Shown: in pieces, positions 11,960-23,057 of the stretch | How positions within the stretch are numbered: the stretch's first letter is position 1 | How the letters are laid out: each line of letters begins with the position of its first letter | Made by a program: the position numbers and the translations under genes | Origin: Aphidius gifuensis | Taxonomy: Eukaryota > Arthropoda > Insecta > Hymenoptera > Braconidae | Reading direction: 5' to 3' | DNA: 64,000 bases | NCBI RefSeq assembly: GCF_014905175.1 | Contig: NC_057788.1 | Span: forward strand, 12,701,404-12,765,403 | The notes under the pieces: model-generated | The model's input: the letters and a program-made list of their open reading frames with translations, nothing else | Databases searched by the model: none | What the model was told of the DNA's origin: nothing

Positions 11960-12540
11960 AGGAGATGAAGCTGAAGCAAAAAAAAAATTGGAAGATGCTG
12001 AAACGAAAAAAAAATTAAAAGAAGCTGAAACAAAAAAAAAATTAGAAGAAGCTGAAACTAAAAAAAAATTGGAAGATGCTGAAGCTAAAAAAAAATTAAA
12101 AGATGCTAAAACTAAAAAAAACTTAAAAGAAGCTGAAACTGAAAAAAAAAATTGGAAGAAGCTGAAGCTAAAAAAAAATTAGGAGATGCTGAAACTAAAA
12201 AAAAATTGGAAGAAGCTGAAATTAAAAAAAAATTGGAAGAAGCTGAAACTAAAAAAAAATTGGAAGAAGCTGAAATTAAAAAAAAATTGGAGGATGCTGA
12301 AATTAAAAAAAAATTGGAAGAGGCTGAGACTAAAAAAAAATTGGAAGAAGCTGAAATTAAAAAAAAATTGGAAGAAGCTGAAGCTAAAAAAAAATTAGCA
12401 GAAGCTGAAACTAAAAAGAAATTAGAAGAAGCTGAAACTAAAAAAAAATTAGTAAAAGCTGATTCTAAAAATAAATTGAAAGAAGCTGAAGCTAAACAAA
12501 AATTGGAAGATGCTGAAACTAAAAAAAAATCAGAAGGAGG
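11960..12540 (+). repeat. 24-bp coding repeat with A8-A9 runs
   Basis: The unit is GAAGCTGAAACT followed by eight or nine A and TTGGAA, encoding AETKKKLE in the main frame. Units differ mainly at the EE/ED and ET/EI/EA positions. Each contains a long A homopolymer, so slippage easily changes frame; the change near 12140 falls in such a run. Confidence 0.85.
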
Positions 12541-12779
12541 TGAAGCTGAAAAGAAATCGGACGAGGATAAAGCTGTATTTGAAGATAAAAAAAAAGAACC
12601 TCAAGCTGAACTCCAAGTATCTGGAGAAAATAATGAGGAAAAAAAAAATCACCTGTACAAAAAAAAAAAAAGATTCCTTTTGAAATCAGATATAACACCC
12701 GTGCATCCTCCAAAAAATAATTATATTTTTATTACTTTCTTTTCTTGTCATGATTAAAAAATAAAATAGACACTTTAAT

Positions 12780-13310
12780 TATTTAATTGCATTTTTATTT
12801 CTTTTACCAAATTCATGATTAAAGTCTTAAGTGTCATTCAAAGCCGCTAAAGTTATGTCATAACCTTATTTCATAAAAAAATTATTATATATTAGTGTTT
12901 CAGTGCTATTGAATGACATTAAAGGTGATAACATAAAATAATTCTTTTCTAAAATAATATGATATAATTTAAGCCCCTCTAGTGTCATTAAAATGGCACT
13001 GAAAAGACTAATAAGAAATAGTTTTCTATAAAATGATATGACATAATTTAAGCATCTTTAGTGTCATTTAAATAGCACTAAAACACTAATATGGAAATGA
13101 TTGAAGATTTGGCTGAAGTTATGTCATTATATTATTTTATAAAAAATAATTTTATGTTAGTGTTTTTAGTGTCATTCAGATCACTGAGTGATATCTCAGT
13201 TATAAAAATTATTTCATGGTTTCACTATTATGATGACGAAGTGTTTCTGTTTGAAAATTATTTTATTTTAGTGGCTTTTAATTTAGTGTCTAATACATTA
13301 TTCCACTAGG
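12780..13310. repeat. Downstream TAGTGTCA hairpin repeats
   Basis: Shorter, diverged units with TAGTGTCATT-(spacer)-GCACTRAAA occur at about 12828, 12890, 12979, 13049, 13162 and 13282, spaced about 60-120 bp. They share their core with the array at 9.45-9.96 kb on the other side of the gene. Confidence 0.65.
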
Positions 13311-14255
13311 TGTCGCGCCAATCATCTCAAACCATGAATTTTGACTCACCGTGAATATTGAACCCTACTCCTCAATCCATTCAATTCTTTTTTACGCTAC
13401 TCAAATTCATCAGCAGAACTCATTGTTATTTAAATATATCTATAAATAAAATATTGTATAATTTTTTCATATTCGATATCGTTTCAAGATAGAATTAGAG
13501 ATCACTTCTATATACTGTACCTTGCTGAACTTAAAATGAAAAAAGCGAATTAATTAAATAAAATAATGAATTGTGAAATAAAAACAATCGTTTATTTTAA
13601 TTGGTTCATACGTGAGATATAATAGTGAGATCAAAGAGTGACTGAGCTTTACTATTTATTGTATTCATTGTATTAACGTGATGGTAAGATGGTATGTTAA
13701 AGGCACCAACTCGTACTATTATTTTCATATTAATGTTGCTAAATATTGCAAGTTCTCTAATTACATTAGCAGTTAATGTTAATGTTAATATCAGCTCGAT
13801 GTACATCATATTTGTTTAAATCAAAATATTCACCTCAATATCTATCATAGTTGAGCCACGTTTCAGTTAGATAAAGATATGATCGTTGGCTGATGCACTG
13901 AGAAATTTCGAGTTATTATTCTTTGATATTATACTTCTACCGTTCTGGTAGAGAACGCCAAGTGTGACGTTACCTGTAGTGTATGAATATAATAAATCAA
14001 GTTAGATTAAGTTGTATGTTGTTATATAAATAGTTATCTATTTTTGCATCTGTATTTTGTTGAATTGAATTTATTTGTTTATTTAATTGTTTTTTTTTTT
14101 TTTTAATAAAATAAAATATTCTTCTTCTATTTTTATTATTTATTCTTTTACTACATTTTTATTTATATTCAGAAAAATAGAAATATATATAGAAGTTGCA
14201 TAAGTAAAGATAATTTGTAGTGTATCAGTTTGTCATATCTGACTCTTCGTCAGTT
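13311..14255. other. No gene seen
   Basis: AT-rich sequence with only short, unconvincing open frames on either strand. Confidence 0.4.
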
Positions 14256-15133
14256 CTATGTGTGATAATATTCATTTTGTTCTTTATGACAAATGTACCA
14301 TTTACCTCTCTGATACATAGGTTGGTTTCTTCTTGTTGTACACGATTTAACAACTCGTTTTTGGCCAGTAGGTAATGTTGCTGTTGCATCTTTGTTCAGT
14401 CCTTGGTAAATGAGCCTTCTGCCAAGATATTTTGGAGATCTACTCTCTTTTTTAGTTTCCAAAAACCCTGTAGGAGAAATGAACACTCAGCTTCATTATT
14501 GCATTCGATTTTAAGAGGTAAAGGGCTTAGAGTTAAAGAAATGTTATTAGAATACTCAATAGCTTTAGGAGATTCAGTTGGACTTATAATATGTTTAACA
14601 GCCATTAAGTCTTGTTTACCACGTTCTACACGAGTATTTTTTGTTGGTTCATCCAGATTAAATATGGGAAGATCCTTTTTACGTGAATGTCTGTCCTCTC
14701 ATTCCGTTATACTGCATTGTATTATTTGAGACGAGTTTAATTTGGTTAAAGTATCATTGTTCACTATCTTATTTTTTATTGATTTAATATCAGATGTATT
14801 TTTTTGCAAACTGTGTTCTATCTTTTGGATAGTAATGGATTGTTGTGAAACAGCTTTGGCAAGATCATTGTTTATTTTTATACACATGTTTTGAATATCA
14901 GTGGCAGCTGTATTGACTTCAGTACGTAAAGCAGCAATAGTAGTGTTCATCTTCAAATTTATCATCTTTATTTTTTTATCAAACTCAATCTGGTATTTAT
15001 TAATGTTAAACTGTAACAGAAATTTTGTCGAGCCAAAGTTTGATCCCACAACCGATATCTGAGGACTTTTTTGACGGCAAGTAAAACTAGTTTTGTCTTT
15101 ATTGTTTGACAAGGATGCACACGATGGAGGCAT
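14256..15133 (-). pseudogene. Unidentified coiled-coil protein remnant
   Basis: On the minus strand an open frame at 15133-14699 (144 residues) begins MPPSCASLSNNKDKTSF and continues into a likely coiled coil (IAALRTEVNTAATDIQN and following). Two further overlapping frames continue downstream (14605-14396 and 14486-14256), reading PTESPKAIEYSNNISLTL and TGQKRVVKSCTTRRNQ. The frame changes suggest a decayed gene or unrecognised introns. The plan (coiled coil, then a C-terminal conserved-looking block) loosely recalls the DUF4806-like gene at 5.3-6.8 kb, but I cannot show homology. No function is assigned. Confidence 0.3.
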
Positions 15134-15235
15134 TACAGCTTGTGTTCAGACGATTGATACGTTTACCGACAATTTTTTTGTTACGTCTTGCACACGTTGT
15201 AATAGGTACACCCTAGCGAAACACACAATAAACGT

Positions 15236-15497
15236 TTCAATAGCAAACCAAAAGCGATCAAGAACAAAAAAAAATCATGAAAATTAATAAATAAACCTAT
15301 TGTTGATTGGTTTATGTCATTTTATCATATTTATTATTACTTTTTAGTTATTTTAACCAAAAAAAAAATAGGTTCAAATCACTCGAAAATAATAATAAAT
15401 ATGATAAAACGACGTAAACTAATCAAAAATAGGTTTATTTATTAATTTTCATGATTTTTTTTTGTTCTTGATTCGCTCTTGGTTTGCTATTGATTTG
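15236..15497. repeat. Long near-perfect palindrome
   Basis: The left arm (about 15236-15345) and the reverse complement of the right arm (about 15385-15497) match over roughly 100 bp, including GCAAACCAAAAGCGATCAAG, the A-run with ATCATGAAAATTAATAAAT, and CATTTTATCATATTTATTAT. The loop is about 40 bp. It could be a small foldback/MITE or produce a hairpin RNA. No target duplication was identified. Confidence 0.75.
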
Positions 15498-16968
15498 CCC
15501 ATGATTTCAGTGGTAAGTTTTCATTTTCATGTCTGTTTTTATGTCGGTAATCTGTTCGACAGTTCGCTCCTTAACCTCTTAACCTTATGTTTTTAAATCA
15601 TCTAAATTATTAAAAATCAAAGATAATCCACGTAAAAGTAATGTGTCTAAACTGTCAATAAAATATTTTAATATTTTATTATCGTATTTGATGGTTCATA
15701 TTATAATTAGGAGTTCTGTAATATTAATCTTAATTTGCTCTGTAATAGCTATTGATCGTTCTTGTAAAAGCGCCGAAATCAACTTTTGTCATTTCCACCA
15801 GGGAAAGAAAATTACTTGATTGTGCTTGTGAATAGATTGTTTTGGTTTGAGTGTTATATAAACAATTATGATTTGACAGGTGTCGATAATGTGGAAGATA
15901 TGTATATTCAGTACAGCGAAGGCGTTATCTAGGGTCAACATAGAACAGTAAAGATGAGAGATTGATTGATTGATTGATCGACTGATTGACTGATTGATTG
16001 ATGTACAAGTTTTATTGTCTGAATTTTAAACAAAATTTTGGATTATTACAATTAGAGTTTTTTAGTGTATTAAGAAAGCTGTTTTTGCGAGTGTGTACGT
16101 ATAATATAATGTACGTATATTGCATATAGTGGATTATTAAGATTTTCATATAATGTTGTTGTTGTTTTTTTGAAAATGTTACAATATTAAGTTTTATCAA
16201 TTTTCATGTTGACGATAACAATATTTTAATGCTTCATGTGTGTTGTGATCGCCAGTGAGTGTATGTTTGTGTGAATTTGAGTATGAATTGATTTGATGAA
16301 CGAATGAATGAGCGTAAGATATAGCTTAATATCAGCAAAATAACGAGAGTGTGATAAATAGAGAGAGAGTGATTGTTTGATAATTTGCTTAAATTTTACT
16401 AATATCGTAAGTCTGTTCATTGTTGAATGTTGATATGATTGAGGTCTATATATGATTTCCAGAGAGTGAATTTTCAGCAGTGCATTAAGTAAAGATGAAT
16501 GACTTTACTTTGCTGCATGACAGATTATTTTTAAGTGATTGAATGATTGTATTGTGCGTGTGAGTGTGTTCGTAATAGATAATGCATGATTTTATTGTAG
16601 TTTATTGCTGTGTGTAGGTTGACTCACAGGGAGGATTTTAATTTAAATTCAATTATACTACAGAACGCATGGTGGTAATGGTTACCGACCGATTACCATG
16701 GCGCTGAAAAGCGCAATGTAAACTGACAAAAAATGGATTCCTGCCCAGATCCGTTACCGGATCTGACGTCTAAACTCTATGTTTTTTCCTTTTACTCCAT
16801 ACATAACCCGCGCCTAAAGTCGTTTGCACATCAAAAAAATATCAAAAAAAAAATTTAAACATTGGAAAATATTGTTGATAATAGCACAAACTATTATGAA
16901 AACAAAAAAAAAAGAACCGGCACGTGAAACACGAGAAAAAAAAAAATATTTAAAAAAAAATTAAATCA
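15498..16968. other. No gene; simple repeats and a small tandem duplication
   Basis: A (GATT)n tract occupies about 15959-16004. Bases 16850-16920 and 16960-17030 share a duplicated segment containing CATTGGAAAATATTGTTGAT and an A-rich continuation, so the first residues of the following protease pseudogene were duplicated. Open frames elsewhere look spurious. Confidence 0.5.
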
Positions 16969-17865
16969 TTGGAAAATATTGTTGATTACAAAACAAACAA
17001 TAATGGAAACGAAGAAGGAGAACCAAAATATGCATGTGACAATAGAATGATTGCTGATAATAAAAAAGTACCAGTAGAATTGATAAAAAATGAATGGAGT
17101 CCACAACCAGGTGAAAGAACACACTCTGATGAGAATATACCTGGATCGGTTAATAAACCTTTAGATATAGCAAGTCCTCTTAAAATAAATTCATTAAATG
17201 AAAGTGTTGTCTATCCAACGAAAGAAGAGTGGCTACTAGTTAAAGATCCTCATATAGCTTTTGGAGAGAAATTAACAAACGTATGTTCTTGGCCATGACT
17301 CAAACCTGGTGCTCTTATTTGTGGTGAGGTAATCAACAGAATATTAGCTCACATAGAGATTTTAGCCAAAGAAAATAATTTCAGTGTTGTTTGTTTCAAC
17401 ACCTATTTTTGTGTACCCATGATGAACAATAAAGGAGAAACCCAAATTGACAGTAGCTTTGGTTTTAATAGAAAATCCTAAGAATTAAATTATACTAATA
17501 ATGGTATTTGGATAATACCTGTACACATGAGCGGATGTCATTAGACGTTATTAATAGTGAATTTCGTTCACAAATATTTTATTTATCTGGATTCATTGCA
17601 TGGAGGACTGTCTAAATAGCTAGTTATTGGCATGACGAAATTTATGACCAATTTAAAAATTAAAAAATAACAAGATTTACAGTAGGAAAGTTAGACAATA
17701 TATGAGCTGAAAGACATTCCACGTCAATATAAATCAACGAACTGTGGTGCACATGTATTAACGAGGGCTTACCTAAAAGTAAAAAATTCATATACCACAC
17801 TTAATGATAAAGATATGATATACGTAAGGAAGAATATAATCAAAATGAAAAAGAAAAATATTTAA
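16969..17865 (+). pseudogene. Ulp1/SENP-type (C48) cysteine protease pseudogene
   Basis: A single plus-strand frame from 16969 to 17865 reads as a Ulp1-like protease with internal stops but no visible frameshift. Key blocks are LKPGALICGEVINRIL with downstream VVCFNTYFCVP (substrate-side core), IWIIPVHMSGCH then a stop at 17542-17544 where these enzymes usually have Trp after the catalytic His, FIYLDSLHGG with the Asp, and IPRQYKSTNCGAHV with the Gln and catalytic Cys. Other stops are at 17296, 17479, 17617 and between 17668 and 17694. Such proteases remove SUMO-like modifiers in cells, and related domains are often carried by transposons (established knowledge). Here it is an isolated relic; its origin is not visible. 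Confidence 0.75.
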
Positions 17866-19930
17866 TAAATATTTATATATATTTATTTATATTTGTGCAT
17901 CGAATTTATATCAATGTTGTTAAAATAAAGAAAACTATTTAACTAAAAACATATAAAAATAATACATTCTTGTCTTTTCATTATAATAAGTAGTAATTTA
18001 ATTAATGATGATGATAATTAGGTTCTTTTTAAGGTCTTCTCGGTTTTGTTGCTAGTCTTGATATTGGTGTTAGTCTGGATCTTGATCAAAATCTTTATGA
18101 AGTGTTAGTGTAGTCCTGGTACTCATCTTGGTGCTGGTCTTGGTTATAGACTTAGTCATGATGGTAGTCATAGTCTGGATATAATAGTTACATAGTATAA
18201 TTTTTTAAAAAGTATTTATATATGTTTAAAAACTGAAGTGTGCAGAAAAAATTTGTTGAAATGTCCCCACAATGAAAAACCACATGAAAGCATAAAAAAA
18301 AACGTAAATTCGGTGTTAGGCGCATCCAAAGTCGATAATATCTCTTTAAAAAAATTAATCTCCTGAGTTATTATGTTTTTCTATCAATTAATATCTAATG
18401 AACAATTTAACCGTAAACAAGAAGTTTTCAAAAATGTTCCCACCATAAATATTCACCAAAAAGTATGAGAAAGGATATCCCTTTAAAAAAATTAGATCCC
18501 CTCAGTTATTATTTTTTCTAATCACTAGATTAAAAAATTGAAAGTTTTTTTTATATGAATCTAAAATGGAAATTAATATAATTCGAAAAAAATTTATAAT
18601 ATTGAAATTTAAAATTAAAAAGTTACCATTCTTGGAGCATTAGATGAACAATTTTTTTTTGTGTGATGATGCTACTTTTTTTTTAAATCAATACATTGAA
18701 AAATTGGTGCATCATAATCGTCTAGGGAAAAAAAGTGTAATAATTAAAAATAGAATAAACGAAATGATAAGATGAATATTAATGATTTTCAAATATTATA
18801 ACAATGTTATACTTTGATCAGAAGAATCACTGAGCAAATCTTGTTGCTTTCTTTTTGAAAGAAATTTCAAATTTTCATACTTTGGATGAGTTTCAGTTGA
18901 ATTTTTGCTTACTTTCTTTTTAATTATTCCATCCACCTGTAATAGAAACATACAATCATTAATTTTTTGAATTTTATAAACAAATCTTTGTTGATTGAAT
19001 CAACAGATGAGATCGATTAAAATGAGTAAAAAAAAAAATTATAATCCAGAGATATTGAAAATTTAAAGAAAAAAAAAAAAAAGCAAGCAAGACTAATAAT
19101 TCAACAAAATAAACAACGAACAGGGTGTACGAAAAGAAATATTTATAAAAATCAAGATGTGTTGAATGAATCTTTGATACAGAAAATGATAAACCATTCT
19201 GCTCGACCCTAAATGACATTTAGAGCCTCTTTTTGTATTTTCATTATCAATAATTTAATTTCCCAAATTACTGTGATATGGATTAATATCATATATTGCT
19301 TCACATTTTATAACTAACAAGACCTGTTCCGTCGGAAAGAGAGGTAAGCGAGAAGAGAGAGAGAAAGAAAAAGATAAATTTTATTTGAGAAAAAATGAGT
19401 TTGAAAATGTCAAGTAAAATAAAAGGTAAAACACACAACACATTGAGCCAGCAGGTCTAATCTTCTGACGGCACGAGCCGATGCCGACTAATCCCTCAAA
19501 CTGACAACGTTTGCCATTAGAAAAATGTTGCAGTTTGAGGACAATGAGGATTAGGCCGCTGACCTCGAAGACCACCCAGTCTTTCGAGAAATTAAATAAT
19601 TTATATGTAAAAACATTTTGAAGTTTGTCGGTCCGCCAAGCGTCGTTTGGCCTTCTAGAATTTTCCAGATTTTTCATTACTAAGGCCCAGAAGCTGGTTA
19701 GCGTCCTGGACCTTTTTTCTAATCAGTTGCATTCGCAATCCCGTAGCCTACGGAACTCTCTCTTGTCACTTGCTCTTACAAAAAATCAACTTAAATAAAT
19801 TCACAAGTTAATAAATAAATTTAAACTGATTTAATAAATAAACTAAATAATAATATAAATTTAAATAATAATTTTAAATAATGAAAATTAAAATTAAACG
19901 ATAAAAAATATAAAAATTATTATTGTGTTA
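17866..19930. other. No gene seen
   Basis: AT-rich. Bases 18030-18180 contain imperfect GTCTTGGT/GTAGTCNTGG-type repeats. Bases 19330-19380 are purine-rich. Bases 19430-19780 are locally GC-richer with a 98-residue minus-strand open frame (19381-19677) that I cannot identify and do not call. Confidence 0.4.
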
Positions 19931-19939
19931 ATTATTTAA

Positions 19940-22640
19940 ATTACGTATCCTATACTTCATTACCAGATATAAATCCCTTAACGGGCAATATATCCAACAA
20001 GACCAGCATAACATATACGTTCCGATGTTTGCCAATTTGTAATACATGATAATTCATTAAGTACACACTACATTTATCATCAACAAAACATTTTTTACCA
20101 ACATTTTTTTGTGCTATTAAGCTTTGTGAAACATTTTGATTTGTTCCAATACGTTTTGAATACAACCATTAATTATTGATCTATTATGATAATTTATATC
20201 AAGTATTACTTGTCCAGTATGCCAAATAATTTTAATACGTTGCCACTGTTGTGTATTAATTTTTATAATTTCTAAAATTAAAATATCCAATGAAAATATC
20301 TTTTAATTAAAATAATAATGATGAATCTTGACCAATTTAAATTGTCATTAAAAAGGAATTTCTCATACTTATTCTTAAATTAAATGCTGTTAGCCATAGT
20401 AATTGAATTAGTCTAAGAAAAAGATTAAAACTTGAAAATCCATCACCTCAAAAACGTCATTATTCACCAATTTTATCTAGACATTTTGGATCCGAATAAT
20501 CTTCTTGACATTCACAATAAGAACCTGAGCATATTTCATGACATTTACCACTAAGGCTGTATAGTACCCTAAGTACTATAGTACAACTAAGTCCCTTATT
20601 TTGAACTATGCAAAACTAGCCAACACTAAATAAAATGCAAAGGGAACTACGAACGGTTGAATAGACATTATCCACAATAAGCCGCCACGGGGGGCACTAT
20701 AGGGAGTCACGAATCTCAATTTACCTACGTCCCCAAATTCAGCCCTGTGGAACCTGATGGTAAAAGATGTAGCTAAGTAAAAAATCTAGCTAAGTAAAAA
20801 ATCTAGCTGAGAAAAAGATGTAGCTGAAGGAAAAATTAAGCTGGTGAAATTATGTAGATATTGTGTGTTTGGCTATAATTAAAGCTAGGTAAAAGATGTA
20901 GCTAAGTAAAAAATCTAGCTAAGAAAAAGATGTAGCTAAAGAAAAAATTAAGCTGGTAAAATTTTGTAGATATTGTGTGTTTGGCTGTAATTAAAGCTAA
21001 GTAAAAAATCTAGCTAAGTAAAGAATCTATCTAAGGAAAAGATGTAGCTGAGGCAAAAATTAAGCTGGTAAAATTATGTAGATATTGTGTGTTTGGCTAT
21101 AATTAAAGCTAAGTAAAAAATCCAGCTAAGGAAAAAATCTAGCTTATTATTAATTAAAAAGTAAAAATTATTTTAAGTCCCTTAATTTACTTTTATTTGA
21201 CTTGGCAAAACTAGCCAAAACGAGAGAGCTAAAACTGAATCTACCGAAGAGCAGTAGAATGGCATAATCCAAGATAGGGCCTGACCCTCACCGCTGGGTG
21301 CCAAGAATCTGAATTTACCGATTCCCCCTTTTTTGGCTAGTTTTGCCAAGTTTCAAAATACGAGACATAGTTTTTTTTTGGTAAAAAGTTTTTTTTCAAT
21401 ATTTTTTTTTTTAAGTTTTTTTTTTTGCTACAATTGCAGTTATGTGATAAATCCAGACAAGTAGAAAGTCTAGCTAAGTGATGACTTTACTGGTAAAATA
21501 ATGTAGAAATTGATTGTTTGGTTACAATTACAGCTACGTAAAAAATCTAGCTAAGTAAAATAATGTAGATTTTGATTGTATGGCTACAATTACAGCTAAG
21601 TACAAAATCTAGCTAAGTAAAATATCTAGCTAAGAAAAAAATATTGCTGGTAAAATAATGTAGATATTGAATGTTTTGTTACAATTACAGCTCAGTACAA
21701 AATCTAGCTACGTAAAAAATCTAGCTAAGTAAAATGTCTAGCTAAGAAAAAACTATTGCTGGTAAAATAATGTAGATATTAAATGTTTTGTTACAATTAC
21801 AGCTAAGTAAAAAATGTAGCTAAGTAAAAAATTTTGCTAGTGAAATAATGTAGATATTGATTGTTTTGCTACAATTACAGCTAAGTAAAAGAATGTAGAT
21901 ATAAAAAAAAAAAACTTAAAAAAAAAAGATAAATTTTACAAAAAAAACCAAGTTTTTTTTTTTTCAAGTCTGTTATTTTGAACTTGGCCAAACTAGACAA
22001 AACATATAAAAATATAAAAATGACTGGGTGGTCATGGAAGCCAGAATGGATGATAAGTCACGTCCTTCACCGTGGGAGTGCCACGGGGCTGAATTTGGAT
22101 ATTGCCACCATTATTATAACATGGCAGTAATAAACAAAATAATATTTTTTCGGGACAACTACCTAAATCAATAAATTTATAATTTATATATAAATTTTTG
22201 ATACATCCAACAAAATCTTTATTAGTTACTCCAAAATCTGATGTATTTCTGGTAAACCACCAAGTTGCATTAGTCTAGTTGAATCAAGAAGATGATGATA
22301 TGTTTCAGTTGCTCGATTACAGCGTGTTTCAAGTATTTGTTAAGCACTACCAGCACATGTACAAAGTTTACCGGGTCTATGACCATATTTCAATGTCAAA
22401 GTAGAAACACAATCATTGAGTGCGTTCCGTTTATTCAGAAATTGTTGCAATTGCTCTTTTCTGTTCTTAACTAATTGAAAAACTAAATTGTATTTGTGAA
22501 TTAATACTTTCGAATGCAATATAATTGATTTTTCTATTGTATTTACCATTATAAAGTATTTATAATGTATTATTTATAAATTATTTACCATCTATTAATT
22601 CTGTTGCAAAAAAAAATTGACTTTGTAAACGATGTCTTTG
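19940..22640 (-). pseudogene. LamG-EGF-LamG fragment resembling flamingo/starry night (CELSR)
   Basis: Reading the minus strand from 22640 down gives LLKQRHRLQSQFFFATELIDG and then, in the next segment, LDSTRLMQLGGLP, a frameshift, and NKDFVGCIKNLYINYKFIDL: a laminin-G C-terminus. It continues into CPEKI and PCYNNGG (start of an EGF domain). After a long repeat insertion the EGF resumes as KCHEICSGSYCECQEDYSD (about 20560-20480). Next come GDGFSSFNLFLRLIQLLWL (about 20440-20380) and INTQQWQRIKIIWHTGQVIL (about 20265-20205), typical of a second laminin-G domain. LamG-EGF-LamG with these residues matches my memory of the cell-polarity cadherin flamingo. Stops and frameshifts make it a pseudogene; putative introns remain, so it looks like a genomic rather than retro-copy. 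Another LamG/EGF cadherin is the main alternative. Confidence 0.58.
20575..22105. repeat. Insertion built of TAGCTAAGTAAAAAATC repeats inside the EGF segment
   Basis: Three related blocks begin with GTCCCTTAWTTT...ACTTGGCAAAACTAGCCAAA-like sequence (about 20591, 21178 and 21965) and include CACGGGG or CGCTGGG-type short GC segments with CTGAATTTRSCGA. Between them lie arrays of AGCTAAGTAAAAAATCTAGC and GTAGATATTGTGTGTTTGGC units. Edges are placed where EGF-like coding stops and resumes. Possible flanking direct repeats TTTACCAC and ATTGCCAC are weak. Confidence 0.65.
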
Positions 22641-22739
22641 TTTTAATAGTGCAAATGTTTAACATTTTGTTGGTCTGAAACTACGTTATTTCAATTGACA
22701 AAATTTATTTGTATTTTCATGTGAATATTAATCAAATGA

Positions 22740-23057
22740 AATGATATAATTCGAGTAATATTTCACAATTTATGCCAGTATAATTATTATCATCATCATA
22801 CTCAACATTATCGTGTGAATTATAAAAAGTAACATCATCGAATTCATTATCATCAGGATTATGTACAACCCTTATTACAGTAACATCAAGATTCTTAATT
22901 TCAATTTCTCCTTCTTCTTTATATTCAGTTAAAAATATACTATCCTCTTCTTGAGATAAAAAAAAAAATTACAAAAATAACAAATTTTAAATTAAACACA
23001 ATATGGTAAGTCGAAAATTCGAAATGAATGAAATTTACATAAAAAATTAAATTAAAA
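22740..23057. other. Possible acidic minus-strand exon; otherwise nothing
   Basis: From about 22950 to 22750 on the minus strand, an open stretch of about 70 codons reads EDSIFLTEYKEEGEIEIKNL and ends LLELYHFI. It is acidic and follows a polypyrimidine tract. It could be an exon of an unknown gene; no family is recognised. Confidence 0.2.

Larger units (their letters stand above)
10135..12757 (+). pseudogene. ZSWIM3-like zinc-finger N-terminus plus long coiled coil
   Basis: Three exons join in phase: 10135-10379 (donor GTAAGT), 11585-11829 (donor GTAAGT) and 11908-12757. The N-terminus contains FKTIRFYSFEEGEDSYLSW and LQCECMG, then across the junction EHKLIASTDGTYLTF and EWEHNHD. That spacing resembles the FLYWCH/FAR1-type zinc finger at the start of ZSWIM3-like proteins, a fold shared with Mutator-type transposases. 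The third exon encodes more than twenty repeats of an eight-residue coiled-coil unit (AETKKKLE), then a Lys/Glu-rich tail. There are two lesions: an in-frame TAA at 11601-11603, at the expected place of a zinc-binding Cys, and a frame change near 12140 in an A-run. It could be a recently dead gene, a transposon-derived regulator, or one with alternative splicing around the TAA. No close homologue is recalled for the whole protein. Confidence 0.5.

Noticed and set aside
18030..18180. GTCTTGGT-type repeat as a coding Leu/Val repeat
   Set aside because: Irregular, no stable frame; treated as low-complexity DNA.
19381..19677. 98-codon minus-strand frame in a slightly GC-richer region
   Set aside because: No recognisable motif, no partner exons; composition alone is insufficient.
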